Below, piece by piece: positions 55,539 through 64,000 of a stretch of DNA of 64,000 bases. The first letter of the stretch is position 1, and every line of letters begins with the position of its first letter. Source of the DNA: BM003 sp963783695 (GTDB lineage: Bacteria > Pseudomonadota > Gammaproteobacteria > Steroidobacterales > BM003); contig CAWAOM010000001.1 of assembly GCA_963783695.1 (NCBI GenBank), positions 496,001 through 560,000 of the forward strand. Reading direction: 5' to 3'. The notes beneath the pieces were generated by a model, which saw only the letters and a program-made list of their open reading frames with translations, had not been told where the DNA came from and searched no databases. The position numbers and the translations under genes were made by a program.

Positions 55539-58500
55539 GGCCCGGGAATGGCACCGTCGCAAAGGCGGCCCATGGCCTCGGTTGGGGCTGGGTGTTGCTG
55601 GTTGCCATATTGTTGCTTGGGGCAGGCGCTTCCTATGCTCTCAGCAACATTTTCAAAGGGGATGCGCGCAACACCTGGGAAGCGGAAGCATCGCAAGCCC
55701 AGCAATGGTTGTCGGGAACCCTGCTTGGCTGGCTGGAGGAAAGTTATTCGCCGTTGTCAGGCGTGGCGATACTGTTAGAAAACTCGGAAACCGTTACCGA
55801 GGATGAGTTCTTCTCCGCCATCGATTCGATCGAGGCGCGCGCGACGGCGGTGTTTCTCGATGCCATGGCAATACTCGTTCAGGACGCGACGGACGATGAC
55901 CGCGGGTGGGACATTCTGTTCTCTACTGACGTCGCCGGACCGTTGGCCGACGATGGCGCATTGGCGCAGGCCGAAGAAGTGTTGCAGGCGGTGGCTCTGG
56001 CCCGGGAGCGTCCTGGACAGACGTTGTTGGGGCAACCGATAACGACTCCCGACGGCCGAAGATTCTCTCCCGTCGCTCTCGTGGTATCCGGTCCGGCCCG
56101 CGATTTTGGCATAGTCGGATTGTTGGATTACGATGCGATAGTCGAGGGTTTGTTTGTAATCCATCGGCTGCAGGGCGTTGGACTCGCTATCGACGGGCGC
56201 TTTCCGACCGCGACTGGACCTGGCCGTTCGATGCGGGTGCTGGAGCGGCAATTTTCTGGCATCTTGTTTGAGTCGACAACGCGGACGGCAAGTGCCGGGG
56301 CTGATCTGTCACTGACGTGGCAGTTTGGACAGGAGTTCTCTGGCGGACCTGATGACGATCTCGCGCGTTTCGGCTTCTGGTCGGTTCTCGCAGCAACCCT
56401 GACGCTCGCCCTGCTCGCCTGGTTTCTGCTGAATCGCAATCGCGCGATATCGCTGCGTGTCGAAGAGGCTACAGCGGCTCTCGAGTCCAGTACGGCGCGA
56501 TTCAAAGTGCTTTTCGATGAGTCTTCCGACCCTTACCTGATATTCGATGGCGGCCATTTCGTCGACTGTAACCGGGCCGCGGTGAACCTGCTTGGTTTCG
56601 CCGACAAGGCGGAGTTGTTGTCGCAGCCCCCGGCGGCACTTTCGCCGCAGTTTCAACCGGACGGCGAGCGCTCGGTGGACAAGGCAGAGACGGTTACGGC
56701 AGCGGCCCAGACCGATGGTGCCAATCGATTCGACTGGATTCATCTGAAGAAGGATGGCGAGGAGGTTCCGGTTGAAGTGGCCCTGACATCGATGGAACTC
56801 GACGGGCATCCGGTTCTGCTCGTAGTCTGGCACGACCTCACCGAACGTTACGCGGCGGCGCAGGCGCTGCGCGAGAGCGAGGAGCGGTACGCGCTTGTCG
56901 TTCGTGGCAGCACCGACGGCGTGTTCGACTGGAATTTCCCGACCGGGGAAATTTACTTTTCACCACGGTACCGCGAAATTCTCGGCCTCGAGGAGGACGA
57001 GATGCCGCGGCAACTCGAAGAGTGGAAAGCGCGGATCCATCCGGATGATCTGTCGAAAACGCTGGCGGCGAGGATCGATGAATTGCTGCTCAGCGAAACC
57101 GACAATTATGAAAATGAATTCAGAATGCGGCATAAGGACGGCAGCTGGCGCTGGATTCGCGGCCGGGCGACGATCGTGCGCGATGAGCAGGGGAACCTGG
57201 TACGGATCGCGGGCGCCCATACCGACATCACCGAGCGCAAACAGCATCTGCAAAAGATTGAGCAAAGTGAAAGAAGGCTGCGGCAATTGCTGGACATGTT
57301 GCCGCTTCCGGTCGCCACTGCCGCTGTGGATGAGAACGCACGGATTGAATTTCTCAATAAGAACTTCATTGACGTATTTGGATGGACGCTGGCCGATGTT
57401 CCCGACATGGAAGCCTGGTGGGCCGCGGCTTTTCCTGACCCGGACTCACGGTCTGAGACAAGAGCCAAGTGGGAAACGGGTCTGCAAACTGCGGCGATGG
57501 AAAACCGTAGCGCCGACCCGATCGAGACCCGGGCGACGTGCAAGGATGGCCTTATCAGAATTGTCGAATGGAGAGGCGCAATTCTCGGTGATTCCGTGAT
57601 TGCGGTGGCATCGGACATTACCGATCTCAGGCAACAACAGGAGGCGCTCGAGAGCAGCGAGAAAGACCTCAGGCAGGTTCTCGATATCCTGCCGATGCCG
57701 GTTGCAGTGGTGAACGCGGGCGAAGCGATGGTAATCGAGTATCTGAACCAGACTTTCGTCGCTTTGTTTGGATGGACGCTCGAAGACACGCCGGATATGA
57801 ACGCGTTTACCCGATGCGCGTATCCGGATCCGCTGTATCGCAAGACGAGTATTGCGGAATGGGACAGGCGAATCGAGGTTTCGGTGCGTGAGAACCGCGG
57901 CATTGAGCCGATGGAGATGACCGTCCATTGCAAGAATGGCGGAGACAAGATCGTTGAATGGCGTGCGGCGAGCGTCGGCGGGAAGATCGTTACCGTGGCG
58001 GCCGATCTTACGGAACGCAAGCAAATGGAATCCGCCCTGATCGCCGCGAAAGACTCGGCCGAACAGGCATCGAGGGCGAAGAGTACGTTTCTCGCGAACA
58101 TGAGCCACGAGCTGCGTACGCCGATGAACGCGATTATCGGTTACAGCGAGATGCTGACCGAAGAGGCGGAGGAGCAGGGTCAGGAGGACTTCGTACCGGA
58201 TCTCAAGAAGATCCATCAGGCTGGTAGTCATCTGCTTGGACTGATCAACGATATTCTCGATCTGTCCAAGGTCGAGGCCGGCAAAATGGAAGCCTATGCC
58301 GAGGATGTCGATGTCGACAGGCTGGTTGACGAGGTGGCCGGTACAGCGCAACCGCTGATGGAAAGCAACGACAACCACCTCGAGGTCGTCCGCGAGGGGC
58401 CCCTCGGAATGGCGCGCCAGGATTTGACCAAGATTCGCCAGTCATTACTGAATCTTCTTTCCAACGCGGCGAAGTTTACTCACAACGGTACGGTCACGTT

Positions 58501-59596
58501 GCACGTCCGCCGCGAGCAAACCGGCGACGGCGACTGGCTGGTCTTCGCGATAAGCGACACTGGAATTGGAATTGCCGCCGACAAGATGGGTGCCGTTTTC
58601 GAGGAATTCGGCCAGGCGGACGATTCCACTACGCGAAATTATGGTGGTACGGGGTTGGGTCTGCCGATCTCGCGCCGGTTTACCGAAATGCTCGGGGGCG
58701 AACTGACCGTGGCAAGTGCGATCGGGGAGGGCTCGACCTTCACGATGAGACTGCCTGCGATATTTCCGGGAGCAGCGGATGCTGTCGCAACGTTAAAGCC
58801 ACAGCGCGCGGTAATTACTGAGCCGGCGAAGGGTGAGCGTGGCGCGGATGAGACCATTGCGGTCGGTCGCGGGATTGTCCTGATCATCGACGATGATCCT
58901 GCGGCGCGCGACATCATCGGGCGAACCCTCAGCGCCGACGGTTTCGAGGTTCGCACTGCAGAAAATGGCGTCGAAGGTTTGGAGATGGCGCGTGAGCTGC
59001 GCCCGAACGTGATAACGCTCGACGTGATGATGCCCGATATGGACGGCTGGGCGGTGCTGCGCGTACTCAAGGCAGATCCGGGGCTCTGTGAGATACCGGT
59101 CGTAATGCTGACCATCGTCGACGATAAGTCACGCGGGTTCTCGCTGGGTGCCGCCGACTACCTGACAAAACCGGTCGATCGCGAGCAATTGCACATAACG
59201 CTGGAACGCTTTCTGCCGCAAGATGAGTCGCGCCCCCCTGTGCTCGTCGTCGAGGATGACGAGGCGGCCCGCGCTCATATCGTGCACACCGTCACCGAGG
59301 CCGGCTGCAACGCGCTGCAGGCCACCAACGGGCGCGAGGCATTAGCCTGTCTTGGACAATCCGAACCCGGCCTGATTCTGCTCGACCTGATGATGCCGGT
59401 AATGGACGGATTCGAGTTTCTCATTGCGCTGCGGGCCAATCCGAAATGGCGGTCTCTGCCCGTAGTCGTACTAACGGCAAAAGATCTCGACGACGATGAC
59501 CGCCAAATGCTGAATGGTCGGGTGGAACAGATTATAGAAAAAGGCGATCAGTCTCACGATGAAGTGCTGGCATCGGTACGCCGGCTGCTTTCCTAA
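55532..59596 (+). CDS. CHASE-PAS hybrid sensor histidine kinase
   Basis: A 1354-residue inner-membrane kinase. TM1 near residues 20-40 and TM2 near 285-305 enclose a CHASE-type periplasmic sensor. Four PAS domains follow; the third and fourth are close repeats (LRQLLDMLPLPVA and LRQVLDILPMPVA, each followed by IEFLNKNFIDVFGW- or IEYLNQTFVALFGW-like text). The phosphoacceptor is His859 in ANMSHELRTPMNAIIG, the ATPase has NLLSNAAKF, DTGIGIAA and GGTGLGL, and two receiver domains end the protein (phospho-Asp in TLDVMMPDMDG and LLDLMMPVMDG). There is no Hpt domain, so phosphate must go to an outside Hpt protein. Overlap with torT suggests that TorT is its ligand-binding partner. Confidence 0.94.
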   Translation: MVGPGNGTVAKAAHGLGWGWVLLVAILLLGAGASYALSNIFKGDARNTWEAEASQAQQWLSGTLLGWLEESYSPLSGVAILLENSETVTEDEFFSAIDSIEARATAVFLDAMAILVQDATDDDRGWDILFSTDVAGPLADDGALAQAEEVLQAVALARERPGQTLLGQPITTPDGRRFSPVALVVSGPARDFGIVGLLDYDAIVEGLFVIHRLQGVGLAIDGRFPTATGPGRSMRVLERQFSGILFESTTRTASAGADLSLTWQFGQEFSGGPDDDLARFGFWSVLAATLTLALLAWFLLNRNRAISLRVEEATAALESSTARFKVLFDESSDPYLIFDGGHFVDCNRAAVNLLGFADKAELLSQPPAALSPQFQPDGERSVDKAETVTAAAQTDGANRFDWIHLKKDGEEVPVEVALTSMELDGHPVLLVVWHDLTERYAAAQALRESEERYALVVRGSTDGVFDWNFPTGEIYFSPRYREILGLEEDEMPRQLEEWKARIHPDDLSKTLAARIDELLLSETDNYENEFRMRHKDGSWRWIRGRATIVRDEQGNLVRIAGAHTDITERKQHLQKIEQSERRLRQLLDMLPLPVATAAVDENARIEFLNKNFIDVFGWTLADVPDMEAWWAAAFPDPDSRSETRAKWETGLQTAAMENRSADPIETRATCKDGLIRIVEWRGAILGDSVIAVASDITDLRQQQEALESSEKDLRQVLDILPMPVAVVNAGEAMVIEYLNQTFVALFGWTLEDTPDMNAFTRCAYPDPLYRKTSIAEWDRRIEVSVRENRGIEPMEMTVHCKNGGDKIVEWRAASVGGKIVTVAADLTERKQMESALIAAKDSAEQASRAKSTFLANMSHELRTPMNAIIGYSEMLTEEAEEQGQEDFVPDLKKIHQAGSHLLGLINDILDLSKVEAGKMEAYAEDVDVDRLVDEVAGTAQPLMESNDNHLEVVREGPLGMARQDLTKIRQSLLNLLSNAAKFTHNGTVTLHVRREQTGDGDWLVFAISDTGIGIAADKMGAVFEEFGQADDSTTRNYGGTGLGLPISRRFTEMLGGELTVASAIGEGSTFTMRLPAIFPGAADAVATLKPQRAVITEPAKGERGADETIAVGRGIVLIIDDDPAARDIIGRTLSADGFEVRTAENGVEGLEMARELRPNVITLDVMMPDMDGWAVLRVLKADPGLCEIPVVMLTIVDDKSRGFSLGAADYLTKPVDREQLHITLERFLPQDESRPPVLVVEDDEAARAHIVHTVTEAGCNALQATNGREALACLGQSEPGLILLDLMMPVMDGFEFLIALRANPKWRSLPVVVLTAKDLDDDDRQMLNGRVEQIIEKGDQSHDEVLASVRRLLS

Positions 59597-59695
59597 CCGG
59601 TGCCGCTACCCTAACCGGTGCCTACCCTAACCAGGTGCCGGAGGTAACCTTATGTCTATTCGGGCTAACCGGTGCCGGAGGTAACCTTATGTCTA
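59593..59695 (+). repeat. REP-like repeats, left cluster
   Basis: Two identical 25-bp copies of GGTGCCGGAGGTAACCTTATGTCTA (first at 59634-59658, second at 59671-59695; quoted here in full length only as a core GGTGCCGGAGGTAAC) and several CTAACCGGTGCC motifs. They lie just past the 3' side of the RAYT gene and are inverted relative to the right cluster. Confidence 0.88.
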
Positions 59696-59751
59696 AAGGA
59701 CAACTCGTTCCCTATTTGAATTGAACAATAGGACCAGTGCTGCAACGGGTC

Positions 59752-60648
59752 CTATCGATTCAGGTTGGACCGACATGCGCGGAGGCGGCTCATGCTTCGA
59801 GACAGCGACGGCTGATCTCTCCCGAATCGCCGAGCGACTTCCGTAACGCTGGCCACCCCGTTGTCAAGAGCTTCCAGCGCAATTTCTGCGCGAACCCTTG
59901 CATGGAGACGGGACAAAGATGGTGAGGCCAGGTTGGCTTCGGTTACGCCATGTGTCTCGCAAGCTGTTGTTATGATCGAATCCAGCGTTTCCATTGCAAT
60001 AGTGCGGCGCTCAGACCTCTCGACGGACTCCAGAAATGCATCGTCGCCCAGTGCATGGTCATGTTGATCGCTAGACTTCCGAAACTCCTCCAGAATTGAA
60101 TCTTGCTGGGCCGCCTGGATGAATCTGGCATAGGACTGTCGCGCCCGCCTTTGCGTCTCGCCAAACGCTCCAAGGACCCATGCTGTCATCAACCAGGGCT
60201 TGCTCTCTTTTCCCAGATAGGTGGCGTGGCTGCTCCATGGATATACTTCCGGATCTGTGACGATTCCTGCGCGAACAGGATTGAGGTGGATATATCGAAC
60301 GAGCTCCATAAGATAAGTGTCGGCTTGAACGAGTGTCGACCGGTATCGTCGCTCGAACAAATGTCCCGAGCGTTCAAGTCTTTTGTTTATTGCTTTAGCG
60401 TAGCGACTGGCTACTGTTCCTACGAATCGAGACAATGGCAGGTCGTTAGCCTGAATTGCCATATGTATGTGATTTGTCATCCAGCAATAGGCGTGGATTC
60501 GATGCCCGAACCGATTCAGGCTTGCTCGAAGATATGTTTCCCACAGCAGTCTATCTGCGGACTCGAAGAAGATATCCTGGCGACCATTTCCCCTCAAAAC
60601 TATGTGGAATAACCCGCCCGGAACATGCAACCTCGGTTTTCTTGGCAT
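59752..60648 (-). CDS. REP-associated tyrosine transposase (RAYT)
   Basis: A 298-residue Y1-family HUH transposase: MPRKPRLHVPGGLFHIVLRGNGRQ (in part), the metal-binding HIH in YCWMTNHIHMAI, the catalytic-Tyr region RYIHLNPVRAGIV, and a C-terminal helix-turn-helix (SVTEVARRFGRDQPSLSRSMSRLR, in part). RAYTs are single-copy, domesticated enzymes tied to REP sequences; flanking inverted repeats support this. The frame is open 99 codons farther upstream only because it runs through three REP copies (each encoding YPVPEVTLCLK), so ATG 60648 is chosen. Confidence 0.92.
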   Translation of the reverse strand: MPRKPRLHVPGGLFHIVLRGNGRQDIFFESADRLLWETYLRASLNRFGHRIHAYCWMTNHIHMAIQANDLPLSRFVGTVASRYAKAINKRLERSGHLFERRYRSTLVQADTYLMELVRYIHLNPVRAGIVTDPEVYPWSSHATYLGKESKPWLMTAWVLGAFGETQRRARQSYARFIQAAQQDSILEEFRKSSDQHDHALGDDAFLESVERSERRTIAMETLDSIITTACETHGVTEANLASPSLSRLHARVRAEIALEALDNGVASVTEVARRFGRDQPSLSRSMSRLRACRSNLNR

Positions 60649-60744
60649 CTGGAACACACAGAATTCGGCTGATTGATCACTACAACCTAGCTTGGAAAAT
60701 TCCGTTTGGGCGAGGGCCTTTTCTGGTGAAATTGCCACGATAGG

Positions 60745-60890
60745 TGTCTCCGTTACTTTTAAACATAGGGTTACCTCCGGCACTGGGTAGGTAGCTGTCT
60801 CCGTTACTTTTAAACATAGGGTTACCTCCGGCACGGGGTAGCCGGGTAGGGGTTCTTTTAGACATAGGGTTACCTCCGGCACCGGGTAGG
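60745..60890 (-). repeat. REP-like repeats, right cluster (three copies)
   Basis: Three copies of a core reading GTTACCTCCGGCAC on the plus strand (about 60745-60790, 60796-60840 and 60853-60890), two of them extended by TCTCCGTTACTTTTAAACATAGG. The reverse complement differs from the left cluster by one base in 25. Inverted clusters on both sides of a RAYT are the usual arrangement. Confidence 0.88.
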
Positions 60891-61452
60891 GGTTCCGGGG
60901 GCTGCTGCGTACGGAAGCCGAAATCTTCATGCCCCGCCGCGTCACGCCTGTGGGTGGCGCAAAAAATCTCGATAGTCGCGATTGGTATGTAACGCCTTTC
61001 GTGTTCGAAGGCCGGCGCTGAATTTGTTAGCGATGATTCGCGCGGACTTCGACTCCTGTCTGGTATCGCGCGCGGCCGCCGCGTCAGCGGTGACGCAGAC
61101 GTCCGATGCATCAATTGCCCGACTGCGCAAAGACGGTGAAGCGGAGGTGCTTTGTATTGCGGTGAGTAGTTAGAATAAAGCGATATTATTCAATAGCTAA
61201 AAAAATTCATAAGAGTTCGATGCAGTTCGAGAATCGAATCTATGTCGTTTTCGAGAATCGAGTAAACTGGCTGTCAGGAATTGACCAGGAGCACGCTATT
61301 CAGGCTTTTTCAAGAGACGAGAGTGTCGGCTGCGTTTGGCGCGCGGCGCGCGACAATATTCATGCGAACTGCCCGGTGCGCTCGGTTAGCCTGTTACGCA
61401 CAAAAATGATGCGGCCATAGGGGCGACAACCGGTGCCGGTACGCCCATCGCC
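60891..61452. other. Intergenic region after the REP cluster
   Basis: About 560 bp with no convincing gene. The first part continues the GC-rich sequence commonly found beside RAYT/REP units; short frames on either strand (for example 60942-61130 minus, 61220-61420 plus) lack homology. An AT-rich stretch (61170-61215) probably belongs to the promoter of the FUSC gene. Confidence 0.45.
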
Positions 61453-63624
61453 ATGATTCTTTCGTTCAAAACCCGGGAATCCATCAAAACCGCGCTGGCG
61501 ATGACGATTGCGCTGGGGATCGCATTGCGGATGGATTGGGACCATACGATGTGGGCGGGTCTGGCCGTTGCAATGGTCAGCCTTAATACGGTCGGCCAAT
61601 CCTTGAACAAAGCTGCATTGCGAATGGTCGGCACCTTTGCAGCTATCGTCGTGGCGTTCGTTCTGATCGCGCTTTTCTCGCAGCAGCGCTGGATGTTTGT
61701 CACCGGGCTCACCTTATGGCTCGGGATCTGTACTTACATGATGGGCGGTGCGAGGCATCAGTATTTCTGGCAGGTGTGCGGTTTCGTCTGCGTGATCGTG
61801 TGTGTTGATGCTGGCCCGGACGCTGTCAATGCATTCGAAACGGCCATGATGCGGGCGCAACAGACCGGGCTTGGCATTCTGGTATATAGCCTGGTTTCCT
61901 TGTTTTTATGGCCGACATCGAGCGGCCCGGAATTCCGGAAAACCGCGATCGAGCTGGCCGAGTTGCAACGCGCGCTGTTCCGAGCGGATTTCGATTTGGC
62001 AACAGGCAATGGCGAGGCCGCCGTGGCGGCGGAACACGAGGATGCGGAAGCCACGGTGCGAGCGGCTGCCGGTCCGTTGCTGCAAGCGGCACAAACCGAT
62101 GATTACCAGATATCCGAGCAATACGGGGAATGGAGCAGGTATCAGGCGCTGACCGCCGAATTGGCAGAGACGCTGGAGCGCTGGCGCCAGTCATTATCGA
62201 ACGTCGCCACGCTCGATCTGGCGAGAATTATCCCCGGGTTCATCGATTGCGGCACCGAGGTCGAGGCCCGGCTCGCAGCGGTCCATGCGATGCTGGCGGG
62301 GCAGGCGCCCGGGCATCAGCTGGCGGATTGCGATCTCGCCACGAACCGCGAACTGGTTGCACGCCTTTCGCACTTCCAGCGCGCAGGCGTTACGGTTTGC
62401 CGTTCGCGTTTGTACCGGCTCGATGAACTCTCGCGCGAGTTATTCGACTGCGTGAGCCATCTGCATGGGTTCGCTACCGAGCCGCCGGCGGTCCCGGCAC
62501 GATTGCCCCCGACCCGTGAGCTGCCGGTGCTGGATCCGGATCGTATTGTCAGTGTCATCAGGCTGATCGCCATGCTTTGGCTGGCATATCTCGCTTATAT
62601 TTTTGTTAACGGTCTCCCGGCTGGTACCACACTGATAAGCTTGGCAGTATCGATTGGCATCGTGCTGGCTACGACGCCGCAACTGTCGGTATCGGTATTG
62701 TACAAGCCGTTAGCAACCGCTGTTCCTATCGGCGCCGTTGCTTCCTTGTTCGTCATGCCGCATCTCTCGACGTTTTTCGGTCTCGGCGTGCTGATCTTTG
62801 GCTTTACATTTTTCGTTTGCTATGTGTATGCGGCTCCGCAACAGATGGTTGGCCGGGCGGCGGGGCTTGCGTTTTTTCTCGTGCTTACCGCGATTGACAA
62901 TGATCAGAGCTATAATTTTCTGGCGGTGGCCAATACGGCAATGCTGCTTCCGTTCCTGATGCTTGTTTTGGGCATCGCCGCCAATATCCCGGTGTCCGCC
63001 CGGGCGGAACATAACTTCCTCCGCCTGGTGCGACGTTTTTTCGTGAGTTGCGAGTACCTGACGGCAACGCTTGCCGAAGGTCTCGATCGACCATTGAGCC
63101 GGCGCCAGCGACTGGCCCTGGAGTTTCACTCGCGCGAGGTTAAGACGCTGCCTGCGAAACTTGCGGGATGGGCCAAGTTCATGGGGCCCGACGCGCTCAA
63201 AGGAAATACGCCCGATCAGGTTAAGGGACTTATAGCGAGCCTCCGTGGCATCGGCCGATCCGTTGCCGAACTGCGGGAGGACTACGCCCGGCGATACAGC
63301 CCTTACCTGAAAAAGGAGTTGGGGCCCGATTTCGCGGAATGGCGACTCGCGGTGCGGGAGGGGTTTCATCGCCTTGCGGCAAATCCATCGGTCGCGGGTC
63401 GTGATGCATTCCGTGGAACGGTCGACGCGATCACTGCGAGAATTGAGCAGAGAGTGGCAACAACCCTGAACAACACCGATGGTGTGTCAGTCAGTGACCA
63501 GGAGGCCATGGATCTCTACAAATTGCTCGGGGCATATCGCGGCATGTCCGAGGAGCTTGTCGATTATGCGGGTCTGTCGGCGGATATTGACTGGGTAAAA
63601 TGGGGCGAGGAGCGATTTGCCTGA
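61453..63624 (+). CDS. FUSC family inner-membrane transporter (AaeB-like)
   Basis: A 723-residue membrane protein with two blocks of about six transmembrane helices (residues 10-155 and 365-520) separated by a soluble domain, the FUSC layout. The opening TRESIKTALAMTIALGIALRMDWDHTMWAGLAVAMVS (in part) and FWQVCGFVCVIVCVDAG are typical of AaeB/YccS-type exporters of aromatic carboxylic acids. It is followed after 19 bp by a DUF1656 gene and then a HlyD-type adaptor, the AaeXAB arrangement. Confidence 0.93.
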   Translation: MILSFKTRESIKTALAMTIALGIALRMDWDHTMWAGLAVAMVSLNTVGQSLNKAALRMVGTFAAIVVAFVLIALFSQQRWMFVTGLTLWLGICTYMMGGARHQYFWQVCGFVCVIVCVDAGPDAVNAFETAMMRAQQTGLGILVYSLVSLFLWPTSSGPEFRKTAIELAELQRALFRADFDLATGNGEAAVAAEHEDAEATVRAAAGPLLQAAQTDDYQISEQYGEWSRYQALTAELAETLERWRQSLSNVATLDLARIIPGFIDCGTEVEARLAAVHAMLAGQAPGHQLADCDLATNRELVARLSHFQRAGVTVCRSRLYRLDELSRELFDCVSHLHGFATEPPAVPARLPPTRELPVLDPDRIVSVIRLIAMLWLAYLAYIFVNGLPAGTTLISLAVSIGIVLATTPQLSVSVLYKPLATAVPIGAVASLFVMPHLSTFFGLGVLIFGFTFFVCYVYAAPQQMVGRAAGLAFFLVLTAIDNDQSYNFLAVANTAMLLPFLMLVLGIAANIPVSARAEHNFLRLVRRFFVSCEYLTATLAEGLDRPLSRRQRLALEFHSREVKTLPAKLAGWAKFMGPDALKGNTPDQVKGLIASLRGIGRSVAELREDYARRYSPYLKKELGPDFAEWRLAVREGFHRLAANPSVAGRDAFRGTVDAITARIEQRVATTLNNTDGVSVSDQEAMDLYKLLGAYRGMSEELVDYAGLSADIDWVKWGEERFA

Positions 63625-63643
63625 TGCGTAAAGCGGAACTGAA

Positions 63644-63856
63644 ATGAACACCATTCCCCACGAGTTCGCAATCGGAGGGGTCTATTTTCCGCCGCTGCTG
63701 ATTGCCGGCATTCTTGGCACAATCGCGGCATTCATCACCGCCCATCTCCTGAAACGCTATCGTTTGTCGAACTACTTTTTTTACCCGCCGGCCGTATTTT
63801 TGGCATTGATCGTTATATACACCGTCCTGATCGGGACCTTCGTGATCCGGGGTTAG
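63644..63856 (+). CDS. DUF1656 protein (AaeX-like)
   Basis: A 70-residue protein with two transmembrane helices (LLIAGILGTIAAFITAHLL and FYPPAVFLALIVIYTVLIG), opening IPHEFAIGGVYFPP, the DUF1656 signature. It is the small subunit between the permease and adaptor genes in AaeXAB-like operons; role unknown. Confidence 0.92.
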   Translation: MNTIPHEFAIGGVYFPPLLIAGILGTIAAFITAHLLKRYRLSNYFFYPPAVFLALIVIYTVLIGTFVIRG

Positions 63857-63857
63857 C

Positions 63858-64000
63858 GTGCATAAGAACAAAAAATATTTGCTGACTGGCGCCGTCCTCG
63901 CGGTCGCCGTGTTATTGGTTTTGTGGCGCTACTGGGACTACGTCGCCAACCCCTGGACCCGAAATGGCCAGGTTCGCGCCGAGGTGATTCAGATCGCACC
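63858..64000 (+). CDS. HlyD family adaptor, AaeA-like (cut by window end)
   Basis: Only the first 47 codons are inside the window. The GTG start directly follows the DUF1656 stop. The visible part has an N-terminal anchor (LLTGAVLAVAVLLVLWRYW) and NPWTRNGQVRAEVIQIAP, the hallmark of p-hydroxybenzoate efflux adaptors. Third gene of the exporter operon. Confidence 0.88.
   Translation, partial: MHKNKKYLLTGAVLAVAVLLVLWRYWDYVANPWTRNGQVRAEVIQIA

Noticed and set aside
60649..60945. N-terminal extension of the RAYT protein
   Set aside because: Encoded by three REP copies (YPVPEVTLCLK repeated); the family start is the ATG at 60648.
61220..61420. 66-residue plus-strand frame before the FUSC gene
   Set aside because: No homology, no ribosome binding site; could be real but cannot be supported.

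Overview
The window is a chromosomal stretch of a GC-rich, Gram-negative bacterium. The gene set (RoxA-type cupin, HrpA, MazG, NudJ-MnmA with PurB nearby, NfeD/slipin, FadL, RND pump, AaeXAB-like exporter) and the similarity of neighbouring pairs to those of enterics and pseudomonads point to Gammaproteobacteria, probably a marine or sediment lineage. That family-level placement is inference only. No rRNA, tRNA, CRISPR array or prophage was seen.

Layout. 1-1883 (minus): NudJ, MnmA and the start of aconitase. 2033-6029 (plus): an outer-membrane TPR/beta-barrel protein next to a secreted FecR-domain protein with three families of 12-bp acidic repeats and a C-terminal beta-barrel-like domain. 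This looks like a Slam-type (type XI) secretion pair and is the most interesting locus; its second gene carries a one-base frameshift. 6060-9555 (minus): purB-roxA-GNAT-DUF cluster. 9701-12563 (plus): fumC, a CoA-type NUDIX hydrolase and mazG. 12664-19637 (plus): glycine-zipper protein, PepSY protein, PhoP/PhoQ-like two-component system and hrpA. 19620-21782 (minus): slipin and NfeD protease. 21853-28872: asparaginase-like protein, metallo-beta-lactamase-fold enzyme, ALDH7-type dehydrogenase, type II DAHP synthase, RluE-type pseudouridine synthase and malate synthase, followed by isocitrate lyase (glyoxylate shunt) to 30187 and a DmdC-like acyl-CoA dehydrogenase to 32061. 32080-35923: a DUF1232 protein, a sucrase/ferredoxin-like protein and a membrane-anchored GDPD.

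36268-37923 is an octaheme cytochrome c (tetrathionate-reductase family) broken by about seven frameshifts and one stop, yet with all eight CxxCH motifs intact. It is followed by a strong terminator and then an orphan terminator that may end a small RNA. 38228-41282 (minus): a secreted hypothetical, CsbD, DUF1840 and a wax-ester synthase/DGAT. 41595-46046 (plus): an RND efflux adaptor and permease. 46143-49340 (minus): a DeaD-like RNA helicase and a vWA-TSP3-OmpA lipoprotein. 49923-52766 (plus): an SDR, then a parvulin and a HupE/UreJ gene that both carry inactivating lesions. 52878-54125 (minus): FadL. 54459-59596 (plus): a TorT-like periplasmic sensor overlapping a large CHASE/PAS hybrid kinase. 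59593-60890: a RAYT transposase flanked by inverted REP-like repeats. 61453-64000 (plus): FUSC, DUF1656 and HlyD genes of an aromatic-acid exporter, cut off by the window end.

How the genes work together: aconitase, fumarase, malate synthase and isocitrate lyase cover TCA/glyoxylate steps for growth on acetate or fatty acids. FadL, the acyl-CoA dehydrogenase and WS/DGAT fit lipid uptake, oxidation and storage. The envelope is heavily represented (two-component system, RND pump, OmpA-like lipoprotein, possible surface protein export). Two separate loci show gene decay or sequence error.
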